Origin: Hoyosella altamirensis
GTDB taxonomy: Bacteria; Actinomycetota; Actinomycetes; Mycobacteriales; Mycobacteriaceae
DNA: 64,000 nt
Direction: 5' to 3'
Assembly (NCBI RefSeq): GCF_014191505.1
Contig: NZ_JACHWS010000006.1
Coordinates: forward strand, 1 to 64,000
Made by a program: the position numbers and the translations under genes. Every line of letters begins with the position of its first letter. Positions within the stretch are counted from its first letter, which is position 1. The notes under the pieces were generated by a model. The model did no database searches, was not told the DNA's origin, and was given only the letters and a program-made list of their open reading frames with translations. Positions 26,621-36,433 of the stretch are shown here, piece by piece.

Positions 26621-27534
26621 GACACACCCCCCGGCACCGCAGCGGTTTCCCGCTCCGCGACCCGCTGCAGAATCTCACGAGTCAGCAACTGATAATCAGA
26701 CGCCAAACCAGACGGATCACGCGACCACATACGCCGCTCCCCCGCGATCTTCGTGCGCAACTGCTGAATCCGGGTGCGCTGATGCTCCTCCGCAGCAGCA
26801 ACCAGCTCCGACGGTGTCAAATGCCTGGTCCGCAGATCCACCGCAGCAGCACGATCCGAGCGGATCATCGTCTGAAACGGCTGCGCATTGCTCCCCTCCA
26901 GAAGATCCTCAATCTGGCTCATCGCGTCCCTGTTCCGCACCGTCGCCCGCGGATTCACATCGAACAGGACCACACCGAGCAGCTCGATCGCCGCGCCGTC
27001 CCGCCGCGCCCGCAGATAACGGCGAGCCAGCAGTTCCACACCGGACAGGCTGGCATCATCATCCTTAGTGGGCACCACCAGATACGTACAGCTGCCCAGC
27101 AGCGCATCCAGCAACGGTGCGTCTCCTGGGCCCGAGTCCACCAGCACCAGGTCATAACCTTCTTGCTGCTGCAGAGCCGACATCACCTGAACGAGGTTCG
27201 CGCGCATGTCAATACCCGAATGCGCCGCCGTGTTCGCGGCAGCACCAACGAGCGCGAGCGCGGTCCCACCCGCAACGAGATCCAGATTAGGCCGCACATC
27301 TTTGAGCGGCGTCAATGGCTGGGCATACTGCAGCGCCATACTCAGCGCTCCCCCGCCATCACCTTCCACACCCAGGTCGGAGACAGTGGCGTTGGCCTGC
27401 TGATCGGCGTCGACAATAAGAACGCGGCGTCCAGTCGCGGCCACCATACTCGCCACCGAAGTGACGATCGACGTCTTCCCAACGCCACCTTTCTGGTTCG
27501 CGACAAGGACACTGCGCAAGGGCTGTGTGGTCAT
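26617..27534 (-). CDS. parA: ParA-type partition ATPase
   Basis: 305 residues. The deviant Walker A KGGVGKTS is at residues 15-22, the A' motif is VLIVDADQQAN, and Walker B is YDLVLVDSGPGD. It lacks an N-terminal HTH, so it is a type Ib-like short ParA. It drives segregation of the plasmid by pattern formation on the nucleoid. It forms an operon with the downstream RHH gene. The 0.8-kb non-coding region upstream could hold the centromere. A second, truncated parA lies at 59.5 kb. Confidence 0.93.
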   Translation of the reverse strand: MTTQPLRSVLVANQKGGVGKTSIVTSVASMVAATGRRVLIVDADQQANATVSDLGVEGDGGGALSMALQYAQPLTPLKDVRPNLDLVAGGTALALVGAAANTAAHSGIDMRANLVQVMSALQQQEGYDLVLVDSGPGDAPLLDALLGSCTYLVVPTKDDDASLSGVELLARRYLRARRDGAAIELLGVVLFDVNPRATVRNRDAMSQIEDLLEGSNAQPFQTMIRSDRAAAVDLRTRHLTPSELVAAAEEHQRTRIQQLRTKIAGERRMWSRDPSGLASDYQLLTREILQRVAERETAAVPGGVS

Positions 27535-28361
27535 ACCTGGGAGATTACTTCCCGCAGGTTTAGATGTCGTCGTGTGACACGGTTCTGATGCTGTCCTGCA
27601 AGGTATTTGAGACCTGCGGCAGTAGCGGTCGTAGAGTGGTATCGCCGCGTGACCTGTTAAGGGGCATGCCCGGCCCCGATATATACCTTCGCCGTGGGTG
27701 CATCACACGGCCCTCCCTAATCCCACTCGCATGGGTGTACGTATGGTCTTACAACGGGCGTTGCTCAGCCCCTGCGCAGACTCTTATACACCGCCTTGCT
27801 TAACGCCTGCTACACGTCACGGCTTTTGTCTTACTACGTCTTTGTGTCTGGTGGTTCCCAGGCACATGCATGCGACGCTTTATGGTCCTTTCCTACGCCC
27901 GTTGCAGGTCCGTTGTACACACCGGAGCCAGATACTCTCTCCTTGTCTGGTCCCCCTCCGTACGCCGAGTACGGCGCAATTCCTTTTTTGCGACACAGCA
28001 AACTCCTACCTATCGGCCCTATCTATTCCCCTGTACCGCCCGATTGTCAGTCACTTGCTAGCGACGTACGCCAGCCTGTGACAGGGCGTCTTGTTCAGCC
28101 GTACAAAGCGTCGGCTTATGGCCAAAACAGCTGGCATAGCTAGCGTCTGCCAGCAGGCCGCGAAAAGGCGTACTACATGGCTTTTCCATTGCTTTAGCAG
28201 GGCCTTTTCCTACGCATTGCCTCTGACGTTAATTACGGCCGGTGACATGACGTGTGGAAGAGGATGTCTCCAGGCCGGTCCTCCGACACGGCGCATGGGC
28301 CGCACAGCCGACGGTCGCGGGGACCGGTCGATGCCCGTGTAAATTCCTCTTGGGTTAACGA
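27535..28361. other. Unexplained 0.8-kb segment upstream of parA
   Basis: No coding frame on either strand is convincing. Base composition is unlike the rest: T- and C-rich on the plus strand, with many GTAC/CGTA steps. One palindrome is seen, CCGTAC-gccga-GTACGG (about 27958-27974), and a repeated phrase TTTCCTACGC (about 27889 and 28206). It may hold the partition site or an origin, but no iterons are clear. Confidence 0.4.
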
Positions 28362-29457
28362 TTACCGCAGGTAGCGAGTGGCGTTGTCGGTGAGGTTGGC
28401 GGTGGTATAGATGTAGCGGTCGAGCATTTCGTAGGACGCGTGGCCGGTCTGCTGACGGATGAGTCTGACAGGGACGCCCTTCTTCGCCGCGGTGGTAACG
28501 AATCCCGAGCGCAGCGAGTGGGCGCTATATGTGTTGGAGTCTTCCCCGATCGCGCGAACTGCGTTTTTGACAATGTGAGTGATGGTAGCGGGGAGAGGCG
28601 GGCGGAACGGTTCCCGTTACGGCTTCCGCCGATGTTCGTAAACAGGGGCCCCGGTTGCTGTCCGCGTATCTGCAGCCACTGTTTCACCGCCATAACGGGG
28701 CACGTGTCGCTGGCTTGGTAGTTGATGGGGATATACCTGCCGCGGCCCTTCTGGTCGGTTTTGGATGCGCGGAGGTGAAGGAACATCCCGTCGTCGTTGT
28801 CGTCGTCGAAGGTCACGTCGGCAAGGTCAATGCTGATGAGTTCGGAGCGGCGGAATGCGCCGTAGAACCCGGTGAGCAGATAGCTTTGTTGCGTCGGCCT
28901 AGGGGAGTGGCGGGTAAAGCGCGCGCTGCGGCGTCGAGCTTTTGGAGGGAGAGGGCGCGTGCACGTCCTGGCGTGGCCTTCTGTGCGCGGGCGATGTAGT
29001 CGAGCGTGTAATCGAGGAGATTGTCTTCACCGCTGCGGTATTGGGGCCACGGCTGGCTGGTCGCGGCATGCCAGGCTTTTAGGCCCGAGATTCGGCGGGC
29101 GAGTGTTACTGGGCTCAGCAGTTCGTCGTCGCTGTGACGCGTTGCGGCCGAATCACCCCAGTACAGAAGGTAGCCGATCAGGGTTTGTTCCCCGGCGGGC
29201 AGCGCGGTAATTTCTCGTTTTTCGCACCAGGTTTCGAAGTGTGTCCGGTCGGATTTGTAGGCGCGGGGGGTGTTTGGTGCGCACAACGCTTGGCGCATGC
29301 GCGCACCGTATTCAGCACGGAATGTCGCCTCATCCGAGAGGACACCAGGCGCTGCGCCGCCTGCTGGCGGCCGGTCGAGTGTAGTCACGAGCAGGCCCGG
29401 CACCCTCTCTGGCAGTGGGGGATTGTCTTGCCTGACTGTAGCTTTCGACTCTGACAA
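28362..29457 (-). pseudogene. Tyrosine recombinase with two frameshifts
   Basis: The 5' part from 29457 encodes a SAM-like core-binding domain (LCAPNTPRAYKSDRTHFETWC). One base is missing near 28880, after GRRNKA. The next frame continues LLTGFYGAFRRSELISIDLA with the first catalytic Arg. A second slip near 28610 leads to the frame with HSLRSGF (His/Arg pair), GHASYEML and the terminal Tyr in DRYIY, ending at 28362. All catalytic residues are still encoded, but not in one frame. It was probably a plasmid resolvase or an integrase. Confidence 0.85.
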
Positions 29458-29606
29458 TCCGACCCGACAGAGGATTACCTGTCACGTGACGTATTAACAC
29501 TGGAGGGTCTAGTTGGCATCGTGGAAGATCAATCAGTTCAGGGGAATTGATGATAAGTCGCTATTACCGTCAATTCGACGGCGCACGAGACTGCGAGGGG
29601 GGAGCA

Positions 29607-29641
29607 CACCTCTGCCTGCCAGTGCCGGGCAGGCAGAGGTG
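29607..29641. terminator. Strong 14-bp hairpin
   Basis: CACCTCTGCCTGCC (29607-29620) pairs perfectly with GGCAGGCAGAGGTG (29628-29641) around a 7-nt loop. No T-run follows on either strand. It may be a terminator or a protein-binding site. It stands about 150 bp upstream of the recombinase start. Confidence 0.55.
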
Positions 29642-30067
29642 GTTTGCCGGATCTCTTTGTGCGTGTCCAATTAATTTTCCTCGCCCGCAGCATCCGGACG
29701 AGTACGAGCAAGCACGCACCTGCATATGCAGTCTGGGTCGAATACGCGATGTTCGATTTCGACGTGCCCTGCGGCGACGGCGTCACCACTACACCCCCGC
29801 TCAGTCCACACTAAGAATGGAGGGACCCGCGTCCGGCCGTCCTGGATCGACCTCCGCAAGCTTCCGGATACGCGCATGCGTGCCAGTGAAGGTCGGCACG
29901 CACCTGCGCCCAAAGTTCGTAGCCACCAGATTGTCAGGCGACGGCTATCGCTGAGAGTGCGGATCGTCGGCGCAGGGCCCCGGGGTCGTATCCACCCTGC
30001 ACTCACGTTACGAGGACACTCCACGAATGACGGCCGTGTCCCCATCAGCCGCCTGTCGACGCCACCG
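29642..30067. other. No gene seen, left flank of the Tn3-family transposon
   Basis: About 430 bp. Short pieces such as YAVWVEYAMFDFDV can be read but cannot be linked into a gene. The long antisense frame here is only the shadow of the transposase gene. Confidence 0.4.
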
Positions 30068-30072
30068 TACCT

Positions 30073-30113
30073 GGCCCGGAACTCCCGAAGCTGGCCTGAG
30101 CCGCAAGGTAGCG
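30073..30113 (+). repeat. Left terminal inverted repeat of the Tn3 element
   Basis: 41 bp, matching the reverse complement of 33948-33988 at 40 of 41 positions. The inner boundary is AAGGTAGCG. Confidence 0.93.
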
Positions 30114-30159
30114 CTGTCTCGGTCAGCGGTCGGCTTTGACCTGGTCTACTGTTCGGCTC

Positions 30160-33057
30160 ATGCGCCAGGATTGGTCGGTTGAGGATCTGGTCGCGTCGTG
30201 GACGCTGATCGGAGAGGACTGGCGTCTTGTCGGGAACAAGACTGGGGCTACCCGTCTGGCGTTCGCGGTGATGCTGAAATTCTTCGAGATCGAGGCCCGG
30301 TTCCCGAGCCAGGCCAGCGAAATCCCTACCGATGCGGTGGCTTACGTCGCCGAACAGGTAAGTGTCGACCCGACGGAGTTCCCAAACTATCGGTGGGCGG
30401 GCAGGACGATCGAGTACCACCGCGCCCAGATTAGGGCGGTGTTCGGGTTCCGGGAGTTCACCCGTGCTGACGAGGACAAACTCGCGGATTGGCTGTCGCT
30501 TGAGGTGTGTCCGGTCGAGCTGCGCGATGAACAATTGCGGGAGGCTTTGCTGGTTCGGTGCCGGGTTGAACGGATCGAGCCACCGGGCAGGATCGAGCGG
30601 ATCATCCGGTCGGCGCGAGCGGGTTTCGACCAGCGTTTCTGTAGCACGACGGTGGATCGTCTCGGTGAAGACTGTGTAGCGCGGCTGGAAGAACTGGCCG
30701 GTTCGCCGCTGCTGGCGGAGTTGAAGGCCGATCCCGGCCAGCTCGGGCTCGAAACACTGTTGCGTGAGATCGGCAAGCTCGATTCGGTCCGTAGTCTTCA
30801 GCTGCCGGAAGGTTTGTTCGCCGATGCCTCGGACAAGTTGGTGCATGCGTGGCGTGCTCGCGCAGCCCGCTCGTATCCATCGGATTTGAAGGCAGCACCG
30901 CGAGCGATTCGACTGACCTTGCTGGCTGCGTTGTGCTGGGTTCGGTCGGCAGAGATCATCGACGCGCTGGTGGATCTGTTGATCGGGTTGGTGCATCGGA
31001 TCAACGCCCGCGCCGACCGTCGCGTCGAACGCGAGTTGATCGACGACCTGCGGCGAGTTCGGGGCAAGGAGTCGATCCTGTTCCGGATCGCTGAAGCAGC
31101 GGTGGACCACCCTGATGACACGGTTCGTGACGTGTTGTTCCCGGTGGTCGGTGAGAAGAAGCTGCATGATTTGGTCCGGGAAGCCCGCGCCAACGAGCAA
31201 TCGTTCCAAGCCCGGGTCCGCACTGTGCTGAGGGGCTCGTACAGCAGCTACTACCGGCGGATGCTCCCAGCACTGTTGGTTGCCTTGGATTTCCGCTGCA
31301 ACAACACTGCCTACCGGCCTGTCATGCAAGCGTTGGATCTGCTGGCCCGCTACGCGAACACTGATGGGAAGGCCCGGTTCTATGCACCCGATGATCTGGT
31401 GCCACTCGACGGGGTTGTTCCGCGAGCATGGCGTGACGCGGTGCTTGATGACCGGGGTCGGATCGAACGCATCCCCTATGAGCTGTGCGTATTGATCGCG
31501 TTGCGGGATGCATTGCGACGCCGAGAAATCTACGCCGGTGGCGGGAACCGGTGGCGCAACCCTGACGAGGATCTCCCTCGCGATTTCGACACTGCACGCG
31601 AGATCCACTACGCCGCGTTGCGGAAGCCGCTCGACGCCAGCGAATTCATCACTAGCCTGCAGCAACGGATGAGCGATGCCCTGTCGCGACTGGATGCCGC
31701 GTTGACCGACCGCAGCGCTGGTGTCAGCCTCACCACGCGAGCCGGGCAGCCGTGGATCACCGTGCCCCGACTCGAACCACTGCCCGAACCAGTGAACCTC
31801 GCCGCGGTAAAAGACGAAGTACAGCGACGATGGGGCACCCTGGACCTTCTCGATGTGCTCAAGGAAGCCGACTTCCTTGCCGAGTTCACCGGCGAATTCA
31901 CCTCAGTCGCCTCCCGTGAAGTGATCGACCGCGACACGCTGCGGCGGCGCCTGCTGCTGTGCCTTTTCGCCCTTGGTACGAACATGGGTATCCGCGCGAT
32001 CGTGGCCACCGGTGAACACGGTGAATCAGAAGCCGCGCTGCGGCATGTGCGGCGGCACTTCATCACCCGCGACAACCTGCGCCGAGCGATCGCCAAACTG
32101 GTGAACTCGACATTCGAGGCGCGTGACCCAGCATGGTGGGGCAACGGCACTACCTGTGCGAGCGATTCGAAGAAGTTCGGGTCGTGGGAATCGAACCTGA
32201 TGACTGAATGGCATCAACGCTACGGCGGCGCCGGGGTGATGATCTACTGGCACGTCGAACGCCGCTCCACCTGCATCTACTCCCAGCTGAAATCGTGCTC
32301 GTCGTCTGAGGTTGCAGCGATGATTGAAGGGCTGCTGCGGCACTGCACCGACGCGGACATCGACACCAGCTACGTCGACACCCACGGCGCATCAGTCGTC
32401 GGCTTCGCATTCACCGAACTACTGGGGTTCCGGCTGTTGCCCCGGTTGAAAAACATTGGCTCGATCCGGCTTTACCGTCCCGACGACACCTCAGCATACG
32501 GGCAACTCAGCCCAGTCCTCACGCGCCCGATCCGCTGGGACGTGATCACTCAGCAGTACGACCAAATGGTCCGCTACGCCACCGCACTACGGCTCGGTAC
32601 CGCCGAATCCGAGTCGATCCTGCGCCGGTTCACTCGAGGCGGACCAAAACACCCCACCTACCAGGCCCTCGAAGAATTGGGTCGCGCGGTACGCACGATC
32701 TTCGCCTGCGACTTTCTCGCCTCACCAGAGTTGCGGCGGGAGATCCACGGCGGCCTGCAAGTCGTGGAGAACTGGAACTCCGGCAATACCGTCATCTTTT
32801 ACGGCAAAGACGGCGACCTGACTGGCCCCGACCGCGAACACACCGAAGTATCGATGCTTGCCCTTCACCTGCTCCAGTCCGCCCTGGTCCACATCAACAC
32901 CCTGCTGGTTCAGGATGTCCTCAACGATGCCCGGTTCCGCGAACTGATCGGCCCCGACGAACGGCGTGGACTGTCACCACTGTTCTGGTCCCACATCAAC
33001 CCCTACGGACGGTTTCGCCTCGACATGGACTCACGCCTCGGCCTGACCGGCAGCTGA
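30160..33057 (+). CDS. tnpA: Tn3-family transposase TnpA
   Basis: The ATG at 30160 gives 965 residues, the usual TnpA length; a TTG at 30136 is possible. The N-terminal DUF4158-like DNA-binding region ([17 protein letters not shown]) is followed by the catalytic DDE domain. [18 protein letters not shown] carries a catalytic Asp, and the C-terminus has [17 protein letters not shown]. It catalyses replicative transposition through the 41-bp ends, giving cointegrates resolved by TnpR. Confidence 0.95.
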   Translation: MRQDWSVEDLVASWTLIGEDWRLVGNKTGATRLAFAVMLKFFEIEARFPSQASEIPTDAVAYVAEQVSVDPTEFPNYRWAGRTIEYHRAQIRAVFGFREFTRADEDKLADWLSLEVCPVELRDEQLREALLVRCRVERIEPPGRIERIIRSARAGFDQRFCSTTVDRLGEDCVARLEELAGSPLLAELKADPGQLGLETLLREIGKLDSVRSLQLPEGLFADASDKLVHAWRARAARSYPSDLKAAPRAIRLTLLAALCWVRSAEIIDALVDLLIGLVHRINARADRRVERELIDDLRRVRGKESILFRIAEAAVDHPDDTVRDVLFPVVGEKKLHDLVREARANEQSFQARVRTVLRGSYSSYYRRMLPALLVALDFRCNNTAYRPVMQALDLLARYANTDGKARFYAPDDLVPLDGVVPRAWRDAVLDDRGRIERIPYELCVLIALRDALRRREIYAGGGNRWRNPDEDLPRDFDTAREIHYAALRKPLDASEFITSLQQRMSDALSRLDAALTDRSAGVSLTTRAGQPWITVPRLEPLPEPVNLAAVKDEVQRRWGTLDLLDVLKEADFLAEFTGEFTSVASREVIDRDTLRRRLLLCLFALGTNMGIRAIVATGEHGESEAALRHVRRHFITRDNLRRAIAKLVNSTFEARDPAWWGNGTTCASDSKKFGSWESNLMTEWHQRYGGAGVMIYWHVERRSTCIYSQLKSCSSSEVAAMIEGLLRHCTDADIDTSYVDTHGASVVGFAFTELLGFRLLPRLKNIGSIRLYRPDDTSAYGQLSPVLTRPIRWDVITQQYDQMVRYATALRLGTAESESILRRFTRGGPKHPTYQALEELGRAVRTIFACDFLASPELRREIHGGLQVVENWNSGNTVIFYGKDGDLTGPDREHTEVSMLALHLLQSALVHINTLLVQDVLNDARFRELIGPDERRGLSPLFWSHINPYGRFRLDMDSRLGLTGS

Positions 33058-33183
33058 AATCTCCCGCAGTCCGCGCCTACACCTACAAGTGACCACCAAA
33101 GATCACATACGTGAGGGCTCGGAACATCATGCGGAATCAAGCCAGGCGGCGCTGACCGCGTGTATATGCGCATAAACGAGCAT

Positions 33184-33289
33184 TTTCGGCAAGGTGCCGA
33201 AACGCTTCGCCGCGCCGACAGCTTCTTTGCAAAACCCTTTGCGAAACATCCGGTTCGGAACATACAGTTTTGATAGGTTTTCGCAAAGG
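33184..33289. promoter_or_regulatory. Probable res (resolution) site
   Basis: Between tnpA and tnpR lie two inverted repeats. TTTCGGCA-AGG-TGCCGAAA is at 33184-33202. CCTTTGCGAAA (33236-33246) pairs with TTTCGCAAAGG (33279-33289). Their order and spacing fit binding sites for the resolvase, which would also let it repress its own promoter. Confidence 0.7.
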
Positions 33290-33299
33290 TGGAGCGGGT

Positions 33300-33911
33300 A
33301 TGCGCAACGCTTACGACGAACTCATCAACCCCGAGGGTGATCCCCGCTCCATAGCCTATGCGCGCGTCTCTACCGCCGATCAAGACCCACAGCTGCAGAT
33401 CGATGCCCTGACCGCACACGGATGCCGAAGGCTATTCATCGAGAAGGTCAGCTCGCGCGAGAAGGACCGCCCCGGTCTAGCAGCCGCGCTCCACCGGCTC
33501 GACCCGGGCGACACCCTCGTCGTCTGGAAACTCGACCGGCTCGGACGCTCGGTTACCGAAGTCGTCGGTCTCGCCGAGAAACTCCATGCAATCGGCGTCG
33601 GCCTACACATCCTCGCCGGAACCCTCGAAGGCCGCTACAGCGCAACCGGGTCCGGGAAGTTCTTCTTCACCGTCATGGCAGCCTTCGCCGAACTCGAACG
33701 CGACCTCATCCACGAACGGACCATGGCAGGCCTGGCCGCGGCGCGTGCCGCAGGACGCGTCGGCGGCCGGCCGCGCAAGCTCGACCCCGACAAACTCGCT
33801 GCCGCCAGAGCAAGACGCGCACGAGGAGAATCCCTGCCTCAGATCGCCAAAGCGCTGAACGTCTCCGCCTCCACTATTCACCGGCACCTCAAACAGGCCG
33901 ATTCAGGTTAA
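33300..33911 (+). CDS. tnpR: Serine resolvase TnpR
   Basis: 203 residues from an ATG with GGTGGAGCGGG upstream. The catalytic region is YARVSTADQDPQLQIDAL (Ser in RVST). The LDRLGRS helix and LIHERTMAGLAAARAAGR follow, then a C-terminal HTH (LPQIAKALNVSASTIHRHL). It resolves cointegrates at the res site just upstream. It lies inside the Tn3 element, with its stop about 37 bp before the right terminal repeat. Confidence 0.94.
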   Translation: MRNAYDELINPEGDPRSIAYARVSTADQDPQLQIDALTAHGCRRLFIEKVSSREKDRPGLAAALHRLDPGDTLVVWKLDRLGRSVTEVVGLAEKLHAIGVGLHILAGTLEGRYSATGSGKFFFTVMAAFAELERDLIHERTMAGLAAARAAGRVGGRPRKLDPDKLAAARARRARGESLPQIAKALNVSASTIHRHLKQADSG

Positions 33912-33947
33912 GAACCCAGTCAGCGCAGCCAACCTTCCCGGACCAAT

Positions 33948-33988
33948 CGCTACCTTGCGGCTCAGGCCAGCTTCGGGAGTTCCAGGCC
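33948..33988 (-). repeat. Right terminal inverted repeat of the Tn3 element
   Basis: 41 bp, the reverse complement of the left end with a single T/C difference at the fifth base. Confidence 0.93.
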
Positions 33989-34108
33989 TACCTGGCGACC
34001 CATCCTCTAGTGAGGTTCTCGTGCGTCGCCACCGCCTTCGCTCCTACGTTCGCACCATAGCGCACTCGTGTGCGGTACTGTGCGTAGAGTTTGTGGAGGT
34101 GCAATCCG

Positions 34109-34687
34109 ATGTCGGCAATCAAGGATGTGCTTGACCGGTACAACGTGGGTTTGACGGAGCAAGACCTGGCGAGCGAGCTCGACGCGGCACTGCGATCGGT
34201 TCAGCGTCCCGGCTCCGCGCCGCTCACCGCCCATGAACTGGACTACCTCAGCCAGCATGCTGGTGAGGGCACCGATGCGGTGCTAGCGCAATGGGATCCC
34301 GCAGACGAACAGCATCGCCACGCCGTCGCCGTCGCCAGCTCCGTTAAGGATCTCGTTGCCAGTTCCCTGAGCCGGACGCAGGCAGCACGGCAGCTAGGGG
34401 TCGACCCGTCGGGGATTTCACGCCGCATCCACGAAGATGCCCTGTGGTCGTTCAAAGTGGGTTCACGACTCCGCATTCCAAGCTGGCAGTTCGCCGGGAA
34501 CGCCCTACTTCCCGGGCTGGCTGAGGTGGTTGCGGCGATCCCGGAAGGTGCGCATCCCCTCGATATCGCCGCGATGATGACCAGCCCGCACGAGTTCCTC
34601 GATGGCCACACGCCAGCGCAGTGGCTTGCCGCTGGCCGCGACCCGGGCGTCATCGTCAGCATGGCTGCAGACTTCGATCGGTGGTGA
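34109..34687 (+). CDS. Antitoxin of Xre/RES-type TA module 2
   Basis: The ATG at 34109 has GGAGG 9 nt upstream; 192 residues. The middle HTH reads LSRTQAARQLGVDPSGISRRI (about residues 92-112). The C-terminus (RIPSWQFAGNALLPGL, HTPAQWLAAGRDPG) matches the toxin-binding domain seen in the two other modules. It overlaps the RES gene by 4 nt (GTGA). CGCAC and GTGCG repeats around 34061-34084 may be its operator. The Tn3 element ends 120 bp upstream. Confidence 0.82.
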   Translation: MSAIKDVLDRYNVGLTEQDLASELDAALRSVQRPGSAPLTAHELDYLSQHAGEGTDAVLAQWDPADEQHRHAVAVASSVKDLVASSLSRTQAARQLGVDPSGISRRIHEDALWSFKVGSRLRIPSWQFAGNALLPGLAEVVAAIPEGAHPLDIAAMMTSPHEFLDGHTPAQWLAAGRDPGVIVSMAADFDRW

Positions 34688-35304
34688 AACCGAAGGTTCC
34701 TCGTGAACCACATTCGCCGCTAGTTCGCAATGAGGGTGACGTCATCGAGTATGCCGGTCCAGTGTGGAGAATTCACCGAACCCGCGGAACGCATGTCCTG
34801 CCGTGGAACTCGTTTCGTGAGTTCGGTCCCGTAGTGAGCTCGCGCTACGATCCGCACCCTCCGGAGCGGGGAATCCACCCTGGTTTCGGCATCATGTATA
34901 CCGCGTGCAGTGTGCGCACCTCTGTGGCGGAGGTATTTCAGACCACTCGCAGGGTCAACACGATGACCGGTGCGCCCTACCTGACTTCGTGGATGCCGGT
35001 CCGGCCGCTGAAGTTACTTGATCTCACGCAGAGCTGGGCAGTGAAAAACAATGCCGCGTACGCGCTCACGGCGGCTCCGCGGCCGACCTGCCGGGCTTGG
35101 TCTCATGCCATTCACCAGCAGTGGGAAGACCTCGATGGGCTGTGGGCGCCGTCCACGATGACCGGTGAATCCATGCCGGTGCTATATGACCGGGCAGCAG
35201 CGGCGATCCCGTCCGCACCTGATTTTTCGAGGCCACTCTCGCATCCGCTGGTGTGGTCACTGATTGAACGAGCCGCCGAAACAGTCGGCTACGGTGCACA
35301 TTAA
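34684..35304 (+). CDS. RES-domain toxin, TA module 2
   Basis: The GTG at 34684 overlaps the antitoxin stop; 206 residues. RES signatures: VWRIHRTRGTH, SRYDPHPPERG, GFGIMYTACSVRTSVAEVF and LDLTQSWAVKN. The Arg, Tyr and Glu of the NAD+-cleaving site are present. Sequence outside these motifs differs strongly from modules 1 and 3, so the modules were acquired separately and are not recent duplicates. Confidence 0.85.
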   Translation: MKPKVPREPHSPLVRNEGDVIEYAGPVWRIHRTRGTHVLPWNSFREFGPVVSSRYDPHPPERGIHPGFGIMYTACSVRTSVAEVFQTTRRVNTMTGAPYLTSWMPVRPLKLLDLTQSWAVKNNAAYALTAAPRPTCRAWSHAIHQQWEDLDGLWAPSTMTGESMPVLYDRAAAAIPSAPDFSRPLSHPLVWSLIERAAETVGYGAH

Positions 35305-35473
35305 CCGTGAGAGGGCATACCTATTCCTTGGAGTGCGACTGTGATGAAGTCGGGGAATCCGGGCGTGGTGAAATCGATACGGGGCCGGGAGCGGCGCGTA
35401 GATAGTGCCTTTCGCGATAGGGAGGCACGTAGGGGACTGATTTGCTGGGGTTTTGCCCAGATTCCGCGATCTG

Positions 35474-35500
35474 ATCAAGGATGTCCACCAAACGGGGTCA
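35474..35500 (+). repeat. Solo right end of ISb
   Basis: 27 bp (ATCAAGGATGTCCACCAAAC then GGGGTCA) match the right end of the ISb element at 58478-58504 with one mismatch. No other ISb sequence is near. It is a scar left by deletion or imprecise loss of an ISb copy. Confidence 0.75.
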
Positions 35501-35568
35501 CCTCAATCGAGGTGGATTACTGAGAAATGTTTGAGGGTTTTGTTTAGTGTGAGCTGAGTCGTGCTGCT

Positions 35569-36255
35569 GTGCTGTGGCGGTGGCGTAGCGTGCCGCTAGT
35601 GATCTCCGAGTATGCGTACGGTCCGGATTGGCTGAATCCGGCGGCCATCATTGAGCAGTTCGGCGCGTTTGGTTTTGCTGCCGTTGTGGTGATCGTGTTT
35701 ATCGAGTCAGGTCTGCTAGTGGGGTTTTTCCTGCCGGGCGATTCGCTGTTGTTCACCGCTGGACTGTTTTCCGCGACGCATCCGGATTCTTTTGCGCCTT
35801 TGTGGCTGCTGATGGCGTGTGTTCCTGTCGCGGCGATTCTGGGGGACCAGTTAGGCTACGCGATTGGGCGCAGGGCAGGCCCTGCGATTTTCAGCAGGCC
35901 AGAGTCGCGTGTGTTCCGCCGTGAACACGTGCGGAAATCGGAAGCCTTCTTCGCTAAGCATGGGCCCAAAACTGTTGTGCTGGCCCGGTTTGTGCCGATC
36001 GTGCGGACGTTTGTTCCGGTTATCGCCGGTGTGTCCCGTATGCATTACCGCACGTTCTGCATCTTCAATATTATCGGTGGTATTGCGTGGGGCGCAGGGC
36101 TGACCTTGCTCGGGTATGTGCTCGGGGACCGTGTTCCCTGGGTGCGTGACAACCTTGACCTGGTTATCGTGCTGATCGTCGCATTTTCGGTGATGCCGGT
36201 TCTGGTCGAGTTTACTCGCTCCCGCCGTGCTGCTGCGCGAGCAGAGGTCCAGTAG
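35569..36255 (+). CDS. DedA-family membrane protein
   Basis: 228 residues, about five helices. DedA signatures are present: VFIESGLLVGFFLPGDSLLF, GDQLGYAIGRRAG, RFVPIVRTFVPVIAGVSRM and GGIAWG. Members of this family flip undecaprenyl phosphate or other lipids across the membrane. The true start may be a GTG shortly downstream. Its pairing with the uppP gene, which makes undecaprenyl phosphate, supports a role in lipid-carrier recycling. Confidence 0.9.
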   Translation: MLWRWRSVPLVISEYAYGPDWLNPAAIIEQFGAFGFAAVVVIVFIESGLLVGFFLPGDSLLFTAGLFSATHPDSFAPLWLLMACVPVAAILGDQLGYAIGRRAGPAIFSRPESRVFRREHVRKSEAFFAKHGPKTVVLARFVPIVRTFVPVIAGVSRMHYRTFCIFNIIGGIAWGAGLTLLGYVLGDRVPWVRDNLDLVIVLIVAFSVMPVLVEFTRSRRAAARAEVQ

Positions 36256-36433
36256 CGCAGAACCCTTGTTCCGTCGGGCGGGTGCTTTGACAGCGCGGCA
36301 TCATAGGCAAGTCAGGGAAGCAATGTGTACTGGGACGTGGATGTGGTGGGAGGCCTGCTGATGTGGCAGTGTGATCGCTTCAAGGAGGCAGTGGTTGTCT
36401 GATGTGGCGCTCGCAGCCGCCGCTGAGGAGCAA

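Larger units (their letters stand above)
30073..33988 (+). mobile_element. Intact Tn3-family transposon (tnpA, tnpR)
   Basis: The element is 3916 bp. Its ends are 41-bp inverted repeats (30073-30113 and 33948-33988) with one mismatch, starting GGCC(C/T)GGAACTCCCG. It is flanked by the 5-bp direct repeat TACCT (30068-30072 and 33989-33993), the size expected for Tn3-family insertion. It contains tnpA, a res-like region and tnpR, with no passenger gene. Both genes are open, so it may be active. Confidence 0.95.

Noticed and set aside
29671-31665. A 664-codon open frame on the minus strand
   Set aside because: It is antisense to the Tn3 transposase, has a repetitive Arg/Pro-rich composition and no domain character; it is a GC-driven shadow.
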